This document shows positions 1-8,260 of a stretch of 36,376 nt of DNA, one piece after another. The stretch is from the NCBI GenBank assembly GCA_020442185.1, contig JAGRKS010000096.1:1-36376 (forward strand). The letters are read 5' to 3'. Position 1 is the first letter of the stretch, and every line of letters begins with the position of its first letter. Below the pieces are notes generated by a model that was not told where the DNA came from, did no database searches, and saw only the letters and a program-made list of their open reading frames with translations. The stretch is from Hyphomicrobiaceae bacterium (GTDB taxonomy: Bacteria > Pseudomonadota > Alphaproteobacteria > Rhizobiales > Hyphomicrobiaceae). A program made the translations under genes and the position numbers.

Positions 1-986
1 CCGCGGCGGCCGATCGCCAGCGACAGCTGGCTTTCTGGCACGACGACCTCGATGCGGTTGGAATCCTCGTCGAGGACGACCTTCGTCACCTCGGCTGGAG
101 CAAGCGCATTGACGATGAACTCGGCAGCGTCCGGCTTCCATGGAATGATGTCGATCTTCTCGTTCTGCAGTTCGTTGACGACGGCCTGCACACGGGCGCC
201 ACGCATGCCGACGCACGCGCCGACCGGATCGATCGAGGAATCCTTCGAGATGACGGCGATCTTGGCCCTCGAGCCCGGATCACGCGCGACCGACTTGATC
301 TCGACGACGCCGTCGTAGATCTCGGGAACTTCCTGCGCGAACAGTTTCGACATGAATTCGGGTCGCGTGCGCGACAGGAAGATCTGCGGGCCGCGCTGCG
401 TGCGCTCGACATTGTAGATGAACGAGCGGATGCGGTCGCCGAAACGAACGTTTTCGCGCGGGATCATTTCATCGCGACGAATGATGCCCTCGGCGCGTCC
501 GAGATCGACGATCACGTTGCCATATTCGACACGCTTGACTGTGCCGTTGACGATCTCGCCGACGCGATCCTTGTATTCAGCGAACTGGCGGTCGCGCTCG
601 GCTTCGCGGACCTTCTGGACGATGACCTGCTTGGCATTCTGCGCGGCGACACGGCCATAATCGAGCGGCGGCAGCGGCTCGGCGATCAGGTCGCCGATCT
701 TTGCCTCTGGGTTGCGCCGCACGGCATCGTCGAGCGTCACCTCGGTCGAATCGTTCTCGACCTGCTCGACCACGGCCAGCACGCGCGAAAGCCGCGTCTC
801 GCCCGTCTTGGGGTCGATCTCGCAGCGAATGTCGTTCTCGGAACCGTAGCGCGATTTCGCCGCCTTCTGTATCGCGTCTTCCATCGCCTGAAGCACGATT
901 TTGCGGTCGATCGACTTCTCACGCGCGACCGCGTCAGCGATCTGCAGAAGCTCGAGCCTGTTGGCACTGATGCCGGCCATCGCCAT
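1..986 (-). CDS. nusA: Transcription termination/antitermination factor NusA (partial, C-terminus beyond window)
   Basis: NusA binds RNA polymerase and modulates pausing, termination and antitermination in the cytoplasm. The minus-strand reading frame starts at an ATG at 986 (MAMAGISANRLELLQ) and is open to the window edge, giving about 328 residues. It shows the NusA N-terminal domain (VAREKSIDRKIVLQAMEDAIQ), an S1 region (GEIVNGTVKRVEYGNVIVDLG, then RRDEMIPRENVRFGDRI) and the start of the KH domains (DPVGACVGMRGARVQAVVNEL, then PESQLSLAIGRRG). The C-terminal acidic repeats lie outside. The start is only 6 bases after the rimP stop, so the two are co-transcribed in the usual rimP-nusA operon. 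A second in-frame ATG two codons later is an alternative start. Identification is secure. Confidence 0.96.
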   Translation of the reverse strand, partial: MAMAGISANRLELLQIADAVAREKSIDRKIVLQAMEDAIQKAAKSRYGSENDIRCEIDPKTGETRLSRVLAVVEQVENDSTEVTLDDAVRRNPEAKIGDLIAEPLPPLDYGRVAAQNAKQVIVQKVREAERDRQFAEYKDRVGEIVNGTVKRVEYGNVIVDLGRAEGIIRRDEMIPRENVRFGDRIRSFIYNVERTQRGPQIFLSRTRPEFMSKLFAQEVPEIYDGVVEIKSVARDPGSRAKIAVISKDSSIDPVGACVGMRGARVQAVVNELQNEKIDIIPWKPDAAEFIVNALAPAEVTKVVLDEDSNRIEVVVPESQLSLAIGRR

Positions 987-992
987 GACGTT

Positions 993-1637
993 CTATTCCT
1001 CCGACGGGTCGAGATCCGCGCCATCGTGCGGCGCCGATCCGGGCTTCGCCTGCTTCTTTGCGCGGGCGAGCGCCTCACGAACAAGTTCATCGGTCAGCAC
1101 CAGTTTCGCATCCGCGATCAGCGCAACCGGAAACCCCAGTATCGTTTTGCCGATCTCTTCGAGATCGACTTCGAGCCTTACTTCACCGTCGGCGAAGCCT
1201 TCGAGCGTGCCGCGGTAGCGTTTGCGGCCCCCGACCGGCTCCTTCAACTCGATCTTCGCTTCGTTGCCGGCCCACAACTCGAAGTCGGACGGCCGAACGA
1301 GCGGGCGATCGATGCCCGGTGACGATATCTCGAGGCGGTAGGCGCCACTGACGACATCGTGCACGTCGAGCAGCGGTGATACCGCCCGTGAGATCGCTTC
1401 ACAATCATCGATGTTGATCGTCCCGTCCGGCCGCTCGGCCATGATCTGGACTGTCTTGCCATCGCGACCGGAAATATCGACGCGAACCAGACGAAAGCCA
1501 AGGTTTTCGAGAACCGGCTCGACAAGGGCGGCGACATCCGCTTCGTGCCCGAATTCGGTCAAAAAGCGGCGATCCAGCGCGCCATCAACGCCTGTCTGCA
1601 TCCGTGTTCGCGTATCCGAGTGATCATCCTCGCGCAT
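993..1637 (-). CDS. rimP: Ribosome maturation factor RimP
   Basis: RimP assists maturation of the 30S ribosomal subunit. From the ATG at 1637 the protein is about 214 residues. The N-terminal half reads [58 protein letters not shown], followed by the family hallmark [14 protein letters not shown] and the SH3-like C-terminal domain ([17 protein letters not shown]). It lies directly upstream of nusA, the standard partner. The frame is open further upstream to 1754, but the extension is hydrophobic and unlike RimP, so 1637 is chosen. A charged C-terminal tail ([24 protein letters not shown]) is typical of alphaproteobacterial members. Confidence 0.95.
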   Translation of the reverse strand: MREDDHSDTRTRMQTGVDGALDRRFLTEFGHEADVAALVEPVLENLGFRLVRVDISGRDGKTVQIMAERPDGTINIDDCEAISRAVSPLLDVHDVVSGAYRLEISSPGIDRPLVRPSDFELWAGNEAKIELKEPVGGRKRYRGTLEGFADGEVRLEVDLEEIGKTILGFPVALIADAKLVLTDELVREALARAKKQAKPGSAPHDGADLDPSEE

Positions 1638-1646
1638 GACGTTTCC

Positions 1647-1672
1647 CCAAAACAAAAAGAGCGGACCCGGAG
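1647..1672 (-). terminator. Possible weak terminator or attenuator between trmB and rimP
   Basis: On the minus strand a short stem (GGATC/GGTCC with a G-T pair, loop CTCCG) is followed by CTTTTTGTTTT, immediately before the rimP start region. The stem is only 5 bp, so this may instead be an ordinary leader. It would separate trmB from the rimP-nusA operon or attenuate readthrough. Confidence 0.3.
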
Positions 1673-1788
1673 GATCCACTCCCAGAGTTGAGATGATCAT
1701 GAGCAAGAGGATGTTACGTGATTGTGACGGTGCTTGCAAGCCTCTTATGATCATATTTCGCGCACCGTGCCCGCCTGCGGAGCGTGGG

Positions 1789-2565
1789 TCAGATGCGGCG
1801 GAACCTGAAGAAATAGCCCTTGCGGCCTTCGCGATAGGCCTTCTGTTCGTAGCGCGTCTGCGGCCAGTCCTCCGGGCGCGTGCGCCAGTCCGAGGGCCGG
1901 CCGACGACCCACGAGAAGTGCGGATTTCCCGTAATGGCGATCAGCGCCGTGCGCACATAGTCGTCAATGTCGGAAGCGAAGCGGAATTCGCCGCCAGGCT
2001 TCAGAACGCGGGCCAGCAGCTCGACGAAATCCGGCTGAATGAGCCGCCGCTTCTGGTGGCGTCGCTTCGGCCACGGATCGGGAAACAACACGAAGACGCG
2101 CGACAGGGACGCCGCGGGCAATGCACGCAGCAGTGGGCGGACATCGTCGGCGAGAACACGGATATTGGCGATGGCCTCGGTTTCGATCGCATCGAGCACC
2201 TTGACGACGCCGTCCTCGAAAGGCTCGGCACCAATGAGGCCGATATCGGAGCACGCCAACGCCTGCGCAACGAGATGCTCGCCGCCGCCAAAGCCGATCT
2301 CCAGCCAGAGCTCTCGCGGTGCGACCTCGAAGCCGAGCGCCGCTGCAAGTTCACGCACACCGGCGGCCGACGGCGCACATGCCGACGCGACGGCCTCGGG
2401 ATCAACTGCCACGCGCGGCAAAACGGTCTCGAGCAGCATCCGCTGACGGTCCGTCGCCTTGCGACCGCGACGGCGGCCGAAGGAGCGTAGATCCCGAAGC
2501 GCCTCACCCGCACCGTCGAACGTGGCCGCGGGCGCGCGATCCTTTCCGTCTGAAGTCAACGCCAC
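1789..2565 (-). CDS. trmB: tRNA (guanine-N7-)-methyltransferase TrmB
   Basis: TrmB uses S-adenosylmethionine to methylate N7 of G46 in the tRNA variable loop. The sequence shows the SAM-binding loop [15 protein letters not shown], the family signature [19 protein letters not shown] and the following [17 protein letters not shown] segment. The N-terminal FGRRRGRK motif is also typical. It lies downstream of metK, whose product makes the co-substrate SAM. The start is uncertain: an ATG at 2631 has no visible Shine-Dalgarno, and the extension it adds (AAAKSFAAAA) is encoded by a perfect 11-bp inverted repeat. A GTG at 2565 follows AAGGGA and gives a more usual N-terminus, so I chose it. Confidence 0.93.
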   Translation of the reverse strand: MALTSDGKDRAPAATFDGAGEALRDLRSFGRRRGRKATDRQRMLLETVLPRVAVDPEAVASACAPSAAGVRELAAALGFEVAPRELWLEIGFGGGEHLVAQALACSDIGLIGAEPFEDGVVKVLDAIETEAIANIRVLADDVRPLLRALPAASLSRVFVLFPDPWPKRRHQKRRLIQPDFVELLARVLKPGGEFRFASDIDDYVRTALIAITGNPHFSWVVGRPSDWRTRPEDWPQTRYEQKAYREGRKGYFFRFRRI

Positions 2566-2578
2566 GTCCCTTATGGCT

Positions 2579-2604
2579 GCGGCCGCGAAAGACTTCGCGG
2601 CCGC
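2579..2604 (-). other. Strong inverted repeat between metK and trmB
   Basis: An 11-bp perfect inverted repeat (GCGGCCGCGAA, 4-base loop, then its complement) lies 54 bases after the metK stop and just before the preferred trmB GTG start. There is no T-tract, so it is not a classical intrinsic terminator. It may be a processing or partial-termination hairpin. If trmB starts at 2631, it lies inside the coding region. Confidence 0.5.
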
Positions 2605-2658
2605 CTGTCGTTCGAGATTACCGATCGTCATCGCCGCGAACGCGGCGGCCGATGCGGT

Positions 2659-3861
2659 TCAGCCAAGGTGGCTCTTCAGCTTCTCGGCGATATCTGTCTT
2701 CTCCCACGAGAATCCACCGTCCGCGTCAGGGGCGCGACCGAAGTGCCCGTAAGCCGACGTCCGGGCATAGATCGGCCGGTTGAGATCGAGATGTTCGCGA
2801 ATTCCGCGTGGCGTCAGGCGCATCACGTCGCGCAGGGCTGTCTCGATCTTTGCCTCATCGACATTCCCGGTGCCGTAGGTGTCGACATAGATCGACAGCG
2901 GCTCTGCCACACCGATGGCGTACGACAACTGGATCGAACAGCGATCCGCCAGACCTGCCGCGACGACGTTCTTCGCGAGATAGCGCGCCGCATAGGCCGC
3001 CGAACGGTCGACCTTCGTCGGGTCCTTGCCCGAGAAGGCGCCGCCGCCGTGCGGAGCCGCGCCGCCGTAGGTGTCGACGATGATCTTGCGTCCGGTGAGG
3101 CCGCAGTCGCCGTCCGGACCGCCGATCACGAATTTCCCGGTCGGGTTGACGTGCCAGACCGTCTGGTCGGACAGCCATTCGGCGGGCAGCGTGCCGCGGA
3201 TATAAGGCTCGACGATCGTACGCACATCACTCGACGTCAGCGAGGGATCGAGATGTTGCGTCGACAGGACGATTTGGGTGACGGCGACCGGCTTGCCATT
3301 TTCATAGCGAACCGTCACCTGGCTCTTGGCGTCCGGCCCGAGCTTGTTGGCGGGGCTGCCGTCCTTGGTCTTACGCGCCTTCGCCAGCACTTCGAGGATC
3401 TTATGGCTGTAGTAGATCGGCGCCGGCATCAGCTCCGGCGTGTCGCGGCAGGCGTATCCGAACATGATGCCCTGGTCACCCGCGCCTTCGTCCTTGTTGC
3501 CGGACGCATCGACGCCCTGCGCAATGTCGGCGGACTGAGGATGCAGCAGGACTTCGATGTCGGCATATTCCCAGTGGAAACCGTCCTGCTCGTAGCCGAT
3601 ATCCCGAATGGCCATGCGCGCGACGTGGGCGATCCAGTCCTTGGTTACGGTCTCGGGACCACGCGTCTCGCCGGCGATCATGACGAGGTTGGTCGTCGCC
3701 ATCGTTTCGCAGGCGGCGCGGATTGCCCAGGGGTCGATCCCGGCATTCGGACCCTCGCGATAGAACAGATCGACGATCTCGTCGGAAATGCGATCGCAGA
3801 CCTTGTCCGGATGGCCTTCAGATACCGATTCACTGGTGAAGTGATAGGAAAGTCTAGCCAC
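2659..3861 (-). CDS. metK: S-adenosylmethionine synthetase MetK
   Basis: MetK makes S-adenosylmethionine from ATP and methionine in the cytoplasm. The protein shows the N-terminal signature [26 protein letters not shown], the [12 protein letters not shown] motif, the [22 protein letters not shown] loop and a C-terminal [17 protein letters not shown]. Length is about 400 residues, normal for the family. The frame is open to an ATG at 3903, but that extension covers two leader hairpins and is not part of known MetK proteins. The GTG at 3861, just before [11 protein letters not shown], follows a GGGGGG stretch and gives a standard N-terminus. Its neighbours are the regulator upstream and trmB downstream. 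Confidence 0.95.
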   Translation of the reverse strand: MARLSYHFTSESVSEGHPDKVCDRISDEIVDLFYREGPNAGIDPWAIRAACETMATTNLVMIAGETRGPETVTKDWIAHVARMAIRDIGYEQDGFHWEYADIEVLLHPQSADIAQGVDASGNKDEGAGDQGIMFGYACRDTPELMPAPIYYSHKILEVLAKARKTKDGSPANKLGPDAKSQVTVRYENGKPVAVTQIVLSTQHLDPSLTSSDVRTIVEPYIRGTLPAEWLSDQTVWHVNPTGKFVIGGPDGDCGLTGRKIIVDTYGGAAPHGGGAFSGKDPTKVDRSAAYAARYLAKNVVAAGLADRCSIQLSYAIGVAEPLSIYVDTYGTGNVDEAKIETALRDVMRLTPRGIREHLDLNRPIYARTSAYGHFGRAPDADGGFSWEKTDIAEKLKSHLG

Positions 3862-3882
3862 AAGGCCCCCCAAACAGATTTG

Positions 3883-3922
3883 CTCGTCGAATACGAGTGC
3901 CATTCCCGTCGAATTCGGCGGG
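3883..3922 (-). promoter_or_regulatory. Tandem hairpins in the metK leader
   Basis: Two adjacent inverted repeats lie just upstream of the metK GTG start: an outer CCCG...CGGG stem around an imperfect CGAATTCG palindrome at 3905-3922, and CTCGT...ACGAG at 3883-3897. Both loops carry TTCGA or its complement. metK in alphaproteobacteria is often controlled by SAM-sensing leader RNAs, but I could not match this leader to a SAM-II or SAM/SAH consensus. The regulatory role is therefore inference. Confidence 0.35.
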
Positions 3923-4034
3923 TTTTCGCAAGGATTTGACAGGCGGTCAAGCGAGCAGGGCCCGCCTCATCATATGACTGGGGACGATTTGCGCGTGTGG
4001 CGCAGCACCGCCAGGCACCCGGCCGACATTGTGT

Positions 4035-4505
4035 TCAATTCTTTTGCGCTTTCGCGATCGCCTTCACCATGTCGACCACGGAGCGCCGCACCTGCGGGTC
4101 GGCGATGCGCGAGAAAGCCTTCGAAAGCTCGATGCCATCGCGAGAAGACATCGCGTCGGCGACATAGCCTTCGGGGCCCTCTTCCGCAAGCCCCGCCACG
4201 CCAATCACGGCTTCAGCGGTCGCCGACGGCAATTCGTCATAGAAGAACTGCACCGGAACGCCGAGCACGTGTGCGAGATCGAACAATCGGCTCGCACCGA
4301 TCCGATTGACGCCTTTTTCGTATTTCTGGACCTGTTGGAATGTCAGGCCCAACAACTCGCCAAGTTTCTCCTGGCTCATCCCGAGCAGCATGCGGCGCAT
4401 CTTGACGCGGGCGCCGACGTGGCTATCGACAGGATTGGGCCGTCGCGCGTTGCGCTCTTCGGCCGGTTCACCCGACGCTTGCTTGGCTAGTTTTTCGTTC
4501 GACAT
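4035..4505 (-). CDS. phrR: Helix-turn-helix transcriptional regulator, PhrR/PraR family
   Basis: A 156-residue protein with a Cro/XRE-type helix-turn-helix near residues 24-80. The segment PNPVDSHVGARVKMRRMLLGMSQEKLGELLGLTFQQVQKYEKGVNRIGASRLFDLAHVLGVPVQFFYD matches the rhizobial PhrR/PraR regulators, a repressor family linked to pH, adhesion and biofilm control. The C-terminal part (SKAFSRIADPQVRRSVVDMVKAIA) is also typical. Its position between lnt (called actA in rhizobia) and metK is the conserved location of this gene. The ATG at 4505 begins MSNEKLAKQ; an upstream extension to 4613 is not family-like. The exact regulon in this organism cannot be read from the sequence. Confidence 0.88.
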   Translation of the reverse strand: MSNEKLAKQASGEPAEERNARRPNPVDSHVGARVKMRRMLLGMSQEKLGELLGLTFQQVQKYEKGVNRIGASRLFDLAHVLGVPVQFFYDELPSATAEAVIGVAGLAEEGPEGYVADAMSSRDGIELSKAFSRIADPQVRRSVVDMVKAIAKAQKN

Positions 4506-4655
4506 GTTTTTATGCTCGAGCTTTCTCGCGCCTGAGTGGCATCCGGCCGACGGGCTACAATGTCTAGGTGCGCGCAACCGCGCCGTCAACGCCCGCCCTG
4601 CTATCTGCGGCAACCCGCGTCGGCAGCCTCAGGATTGTCGAGTGATTCGCGGTTG

Positions 4656-6428
4656 CTAACCGTTGCGGCGCGTTCCGGTGGCGGCCACCAGCGCCAGAAT
4701 GCCGAGCAGGAGAGCGAACCCAAGATCCCCCGTCTCGGCATAAAGCGGGGCTGAGAGGGCGCGCGGCAGCCCGCTGTCCAATACACCCCGCTCATTGAGG
4801 CCGAGTTGGCCTTCGACCCGGCCATACGGATCGATTACCGCTGAAATCCCGTTGTTGGCGGCGCGGACCACCGGCACGCCCTCTTCTACGGCACGCACGC
4901 GCGCCATATGGAAATGCTGTCGTGGCCCGGTGGTATTACCGAACCAGCCGTCATTCGTGACGTTGACGATCACGCCGGGCCGGGCGAGGCCCTGGACGAC
5001 GGCCGCGGGAAATATGGCTTCGTAGCAAATCAGGCCGAGCAGGGGCGGCAGCCCCGCCACGGCGAGGATGGGGCGCGGTTTCGCTCCCACCGTGAACCCG
5101 CCACGCAGACGTGTCAGCTGCTCGAGCCCGATCGCTTCGAGCGCAGATTGCGCCGGCAGATATTCACCGAACGGAACGAGGTGGATTTTGTCGTAGCTCG
5201 CGGCCAGCCGGCCCTCCGTGTCGAACACCATCAGAGAATTATAGACATCGGGACGGGGCGCGCCCGCGGCCGCTCCCTCCCTTGGTATCGCCGCGTCGTC
5301 GGCCGGCGCCGCGCCGTGCCGCTCGGCACGAAGCGCGCCGGTGATCAGTTGTGCTTCGGGCGGAAGCATGGCGGCGATGCGATCGAGCGCGCCGGGGCTT
5401 TCGAGCGGCAGAAACGGCATCGCCGCCTCCGGCCAGACGAGGTGCGTGATGCCGGCGAGGTCGTCCACCTTTCCGGCCGGCGTCTGGCGTGACAGGGCGA
5501 CATGCAGCTCGAAGATTTGCCCTTGTTTGTCAGGCTGCCACTTCTCGCGCTGGTCGACACTCGGCTGAACGATGCGCAGGACAACATCCGGCACCATGTC
5601 ACGCGTGGCGGCGGCCAGACGCGCCGCGCCATAAGCCCAGTGTGAACCGAGCAACACAGCCGCAATGACGACACCCGAGAGCGCGGCACGCCGACGTCCG
5701 TCGGACGCGGCGGACACGGCGTTCGCAAGGCTCGTCAAGGGCGCCGCGAATGCGATGATCGCGACCAGTGTCAGCCCGTAGACACCGACGAGGCCGGCCG
5801 CCTGCATGCCGGCATCGGGATAGGTGAGTGCGTAGCCGATCACGTTCCACGGCAGACCGGTGAATACATGTCCGCGCACCCACTCGGCGGATGCGAAGGC
5901 GATGGCGAGAACGAGCACGCGCGACAGTCCCGGTCGCCAGAACGCGCGCGCGGCGGCGGCGGCGGCGGCAAAGAACAAGCCCAGTCCGGCAGGAAGCAGC
6001 GTGACCGCCGCGGGCAGCAGCCACGCGAATTTTTCGGCCTCGACAAGGAACGCCTCGCCGATCCAGAACATGCCGAACACGAAATATCCGAATCCGAAGA
6101 ACCAGCCGGCAACGCCCGCCCGGCCGATGGCGCCACGATCGAAAACGAAAGACGGGTTCGACGCTTCTGTCCGGCCGTTCACGTCCGCCGTATCGATCAG
6201 CCAGACGAGCACCGGCAGCGTCAGGAACAGGATCGGCGCCAGAAAGAACGGCGCCATCGCCAGTACCGAAAGTGAACCCGCCGCGAACGCAACGGCGGCG
6301 CGCGCCAGCGAGGGGGCGTCCTGGAGCCACGCGACCGCACCGGCGAGGCCGCGAGCGATCCCGGCCGGCGCTACCATCGCCTGCGCTTTCTCTTGTCGCG
6401 TCGTCCTGGGCGGCTCGGCTGCGGTCAC
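4656..6428 (-). CDS. lnt: Apolipoprotein N-acyltransferase Lnt
   Basis: Lnt adds the third acyl chain to the N-terminal cysteine of lipoproteins in the inner membrane. The 590-residue protein begins with several hydrophobic segments (for example VLAMAPFFLAPILFLTLPVLVWLI and WLLPAAVTLLPAGLGLFFAAAAAAA). A nitrilase-like periplasmic domain follows, with the expected catalytic triad: Glu in HLVWPEAAMPFL, Lys in YDKIHLVPFGEYLP and Cys in LLGLICYEAIFP. A final membrane segment (LGFALLLGILALVAATG) closes it. The GTG start at 6428 overlaps the corC stop, indicating translational coupling. In rhizobia this gene is known as actA and is needed for acid tolerance. Length is slightly above the family average. 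Confidence 0.95.
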   Translation of the reverse strand: MTAAEPPRTTRQEKAQAMVAPAGIARGLAGAVAWLQDAPSLARAAVAFAAGSLSVLAMAPFFLAPILFLTLPVLVWLIDTADVNGRTEASNPSFVFDRGAIGRAGVAGWFFGFGYFVFGMFWIGEAFLVEAEKFAWLLPAAVTLLPAGLGLFFAAAAAAARAFWRPGLSRVLVLAIAFASAEWVRGHVFTGLPWNVIGYALTYPDAGMQAAGLVGVYGLTLVAIIAFAAPLTSLANAVSAASDGRRRAALSGVVIAAVLLGSHWAYGAARLAAATRDMVPDVVLRIVQPSVDQREKWQPDKQGQIFELHVALSRQTPAGKVDDLAGITHLVWPEAAMPFLPLESPGALDRIAAMLPPEAQLITGALRAERHGAAPADDAAIPREGAAAGAPRPDVYNSLMVFDTEGRLAASYDKIHLVPFGEYLPAQSALEAIGLEQLTRLRGGFTVGAKPRPILAVAGLPPLLGLICYEAIFPAAVVQGLARPGVIVNVTNDGWFGNTTGPRQHFHMARVRAVEEGVPVVRAANNGISAVIDPYGRVEGQLGLNERGVLDSGLPRALSAPLYAETGDLGFALLLGILALVAATGTRRNG

Positions 6429-7510
6429 GACGTCGGTTCCGCGGCCGTCTCGATCCCCGACTTCGGCGCGTGGATCCGCAGTTTCTTGACACGACGCGGA
6501 TCGGCGTCCAGCACCTCGAACTCGACACCCGACTGATGCCGGACGATCTCACCGCGCGCCGGTACGCGGCCGAGCATCGCGAACGTCAGGCCGCCGAGCG
6601 TATCGATCTCCGCTTCCTCATCGGGTGTCAGCAGCTTGATGCCGAGGTGTTCCTCGAGTTGATGCACGGGCGTGCGCGCCGACGCGACGAGCCCAAGCTT
6701 CGGGTCGGTGGAAATGTGCGCATCCTCGGCTTCGTCGTGCTCGTCCTCGATATCGCCGACAATCTGCTCGACCAGATCCTCGATCGTCACGAGGCCATCC
6801 GTACCACCGTATTCATCAACGACGAGCGCCATGTGAATGCGCGTCGACTGCATTCTGATCAGCAGGTTCATGGCCGGCATCGACGGGGGCACGAAAAGCA
6901 CGGGTCTGCGGATCTTCGTGCTCGCGATCGAGCACGACAGGTCGATGCTCGAGAAATCGATCATGGATGAATCGATCTCGCCGCCCTCGTCGTGCTCCGC
7001 GCCTGCGACGGCTGGCGACGGTGGGGCATCGCCAGTGCCCGCACCATCGGCGACGTCCGTCGAGCGGCCGTTGCGCGCTTCGGCCCGCGCGCGTTCCACG
7101 ATCCACCCGAACAGGTCCTTGACGTGCACCATGCCGCGCGGATCGTCGAGCGTGTCATGGAAGACCGGGATGCGCGAGACGCCGGCCTCCTCGAACTGCG
7201 TCAACAGCTCGCTCAACGGCTCGGCCTCGTCGACGGAAATGATGTCGGCGCGCGGCACCATGATGTCCTCGACGCGGCTTGCGCCGAAGCGCAACAGGCG
7301 GAGCAGCATGCCGCGCTCTTCGGCTGAGAACGCATCGGTGTCGGACTGCCCCTCCTTCAGCGCGTATTCGAGTGTGTCGCGAAGTGTCTGCCCGCTTTGC
7401 AGGCCGAATTTGTTGCGGACTGCCGCAACCCAGCTCATCAGTCCGCCGCGATTGTCGTCGCTCGCAGAAGCTGGCAAGTCCGATCTCGTCGGCGTCGTGT
7501 CCGCGGTCAT
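6425..7510 (-). CDS. CBS-domain CorC/TlyC (hemolysin-like) transporter-associated protein
   Basis: A 361-residue cytoplasmic protein with two CBS domains and a C-terminal CorC_HlyC domain. CBS1 includes [53 protein letters not shown]. The second CBS region has [50 protein letters not shown]. The end reads [42 protein letters not shown]. Between the CBS domains is a roughly 45-residue Asp/Ser/Gly-rich insertion that is poorly conserved in the family. Members lie between ybeY and lnt in many proteobacteria and have been linked to Mg/Co efflux. The gene overlaps ybeY by 4 bases (ATGA) and lnt by 4 bases, forming one translationally coupled run. Confidence 0.92.
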   Translation of the reverse strand: MTADTTPTRSDLPASASDDNRGGLMSWVAAVRNKFGLQSGQTLRDTLEYALKEGQSDTDAFSAEERGMLLRLLRFGASRVEDIMVPRADIISVDEAEPLSELLTQFEEAGVSRIPVFHDTLDDPRGMVHVKDLFGWIVERARAEARNGRSTDVADGAGTGDAPPSPAVAGAEHDEGGEIDSSMIDFSSIDLSCSIASTKIRRPVLFVPPSMPAMNLLIRMQSTRIHMALVVDEYGGTDGLVTIEDLVEQIVGDIEDEHDEAEDAHISTDPKLGLVASARTPVHQLEEHLGIKLLTPDEEAEIDTLGGLTFAMLGRVPARGEIVRHQSGVEFEVLDADPRRVKKLRIHAPKSGIETAAEPTS

Positions 7511-8247
7511 GGGGTCTCAACTCTGGTTGCTGCTACGGGAGACATCGCTTCGGGCTCGCTGCCGGCATAAGGGTCCGGCACGTCGAGCGCGGCCAGAATG
7601 TCCGTCTCGAGCCGCTCCATCGCGTCGGCATCCTCAGCTGTCAGGTGATCGTAATCGAGGAGATGCAACAGTCCGTGCACCACCAGGTGCTGCAGGTGGT
7701 GCTCGACTTTGGTGGCCATTTCGCGCGCTTCCCGAAACACGGTCTCGGCGGCGAGAACGATATCGCCCAGCGCCAGTGTCGGACCAGTTTCGGCACCAGC
7801 ACGCGCACTGGCACTGGCACTGGCAATGGCACTGGCACTGGCATTGGCACCCGGTGGCGGCGAAGGCGCGGGAAACGACAGCACATTGGTGGGGCCGAGC
7901 TTGCCACGGAACTGATGATTCAGGGCCGCGACCTCGTCGTCGGTCGTAAGGACGACGACGGCTTCGGCATCCGTGGCGACGGGCCGTGCATCGGTGAGGA
8001 AACTCAGGAGCGTGAGCGCGGAAGCCGGATGGGTAGCCACCGCCGCCACGGCTGCCCGGATCAGCATTTCCCGATCCGGAACCGCGCCCCAGGCCTCATC
8101 CTCGTCGATAAGATCGAGATAAATCCGAGGCTTAGGCTCCGGATCGGCTGGTTCGTCCTGCCCGGTCGGGGATGGGCCACCTGCGGAATGGCCCGACGCG
8201 GACGGCGCCACACTAGTGCCGTCGCTCTGGTTCGGTCGTGTCGTCAT
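7507..8247 (-). CDS. ybeY: Endoribonuclease YbeY (rRNA maturation factor) with a repeat-encoded insertion
   Basis: YbeY is a zinc-dependent single-strand RNase involved in 16S rRNA processing and ribosome quality control. The zinc site is HLVVHGLLHLLDYDH; the canonical form has Gly where this protein has the first Asp of DYDH, while the three histidines are kept. Other family features are LTTDDEVAALNHQFRGKLGPTNVLSFP and ALGDIVLAAETVFREA. Between these two conserved segments is an Ala/Ser-rich insertion (ANASASAIASASASARAGAE) encoded by a hexanucleotide repeat. A Pro/Gly-rich N-terminal extension of about 40 residues is also present. It sits between phoH (13-base gap) and corC (4-base overlap), the conserved phoH-ybeY-corC-lnt order. 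Confidence 0.93.
   Translation of the reverse strand: MTTRPNQSDGTSVAPSASGHSAGGPSPTGQDEPADPEPKPRIYLDLIDEDEAWGAVPDREMLIRAAVAAVATHPASALTLLSFLTDARPVATDAEAVVVLTTDDEVAALNHQFRGKLGPTNVLSFPAPSPPPGANASASAIASASASARAGAETGPTLALGDIVLAAETVFREAREMATKVEHHLQHLVVHGLLHLLDYDHLTAEDADAMERLETDILAALDVPDPYAGSEPEAMSPVAATRVETP
7805..7849. repeat. Hexanucleotide tandem repeat (GCACTG)n inside ybeY
   Basis: Seven consecutive 6-bp units occur at 7805-7846, five exact GCACTG and two single-base variants (GCAATG, GCATTG), plus a partial unit. On the coding strand this specifies alternating Ala/Ser residues. The unit is a multiple of three, so copy-number changes would alter the protein's length but not its frame. Confidence 0.9.
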
Positions 8248-8260
8248 AACCTTCGTCTTA

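Noticed and set aside
2668..3939. 423-codon open frame on the plus strand opposite metK
   Set aside because: It is antisense to an unmistakable metK gene; its length comes from high-GC codon bias and it shows no family features.
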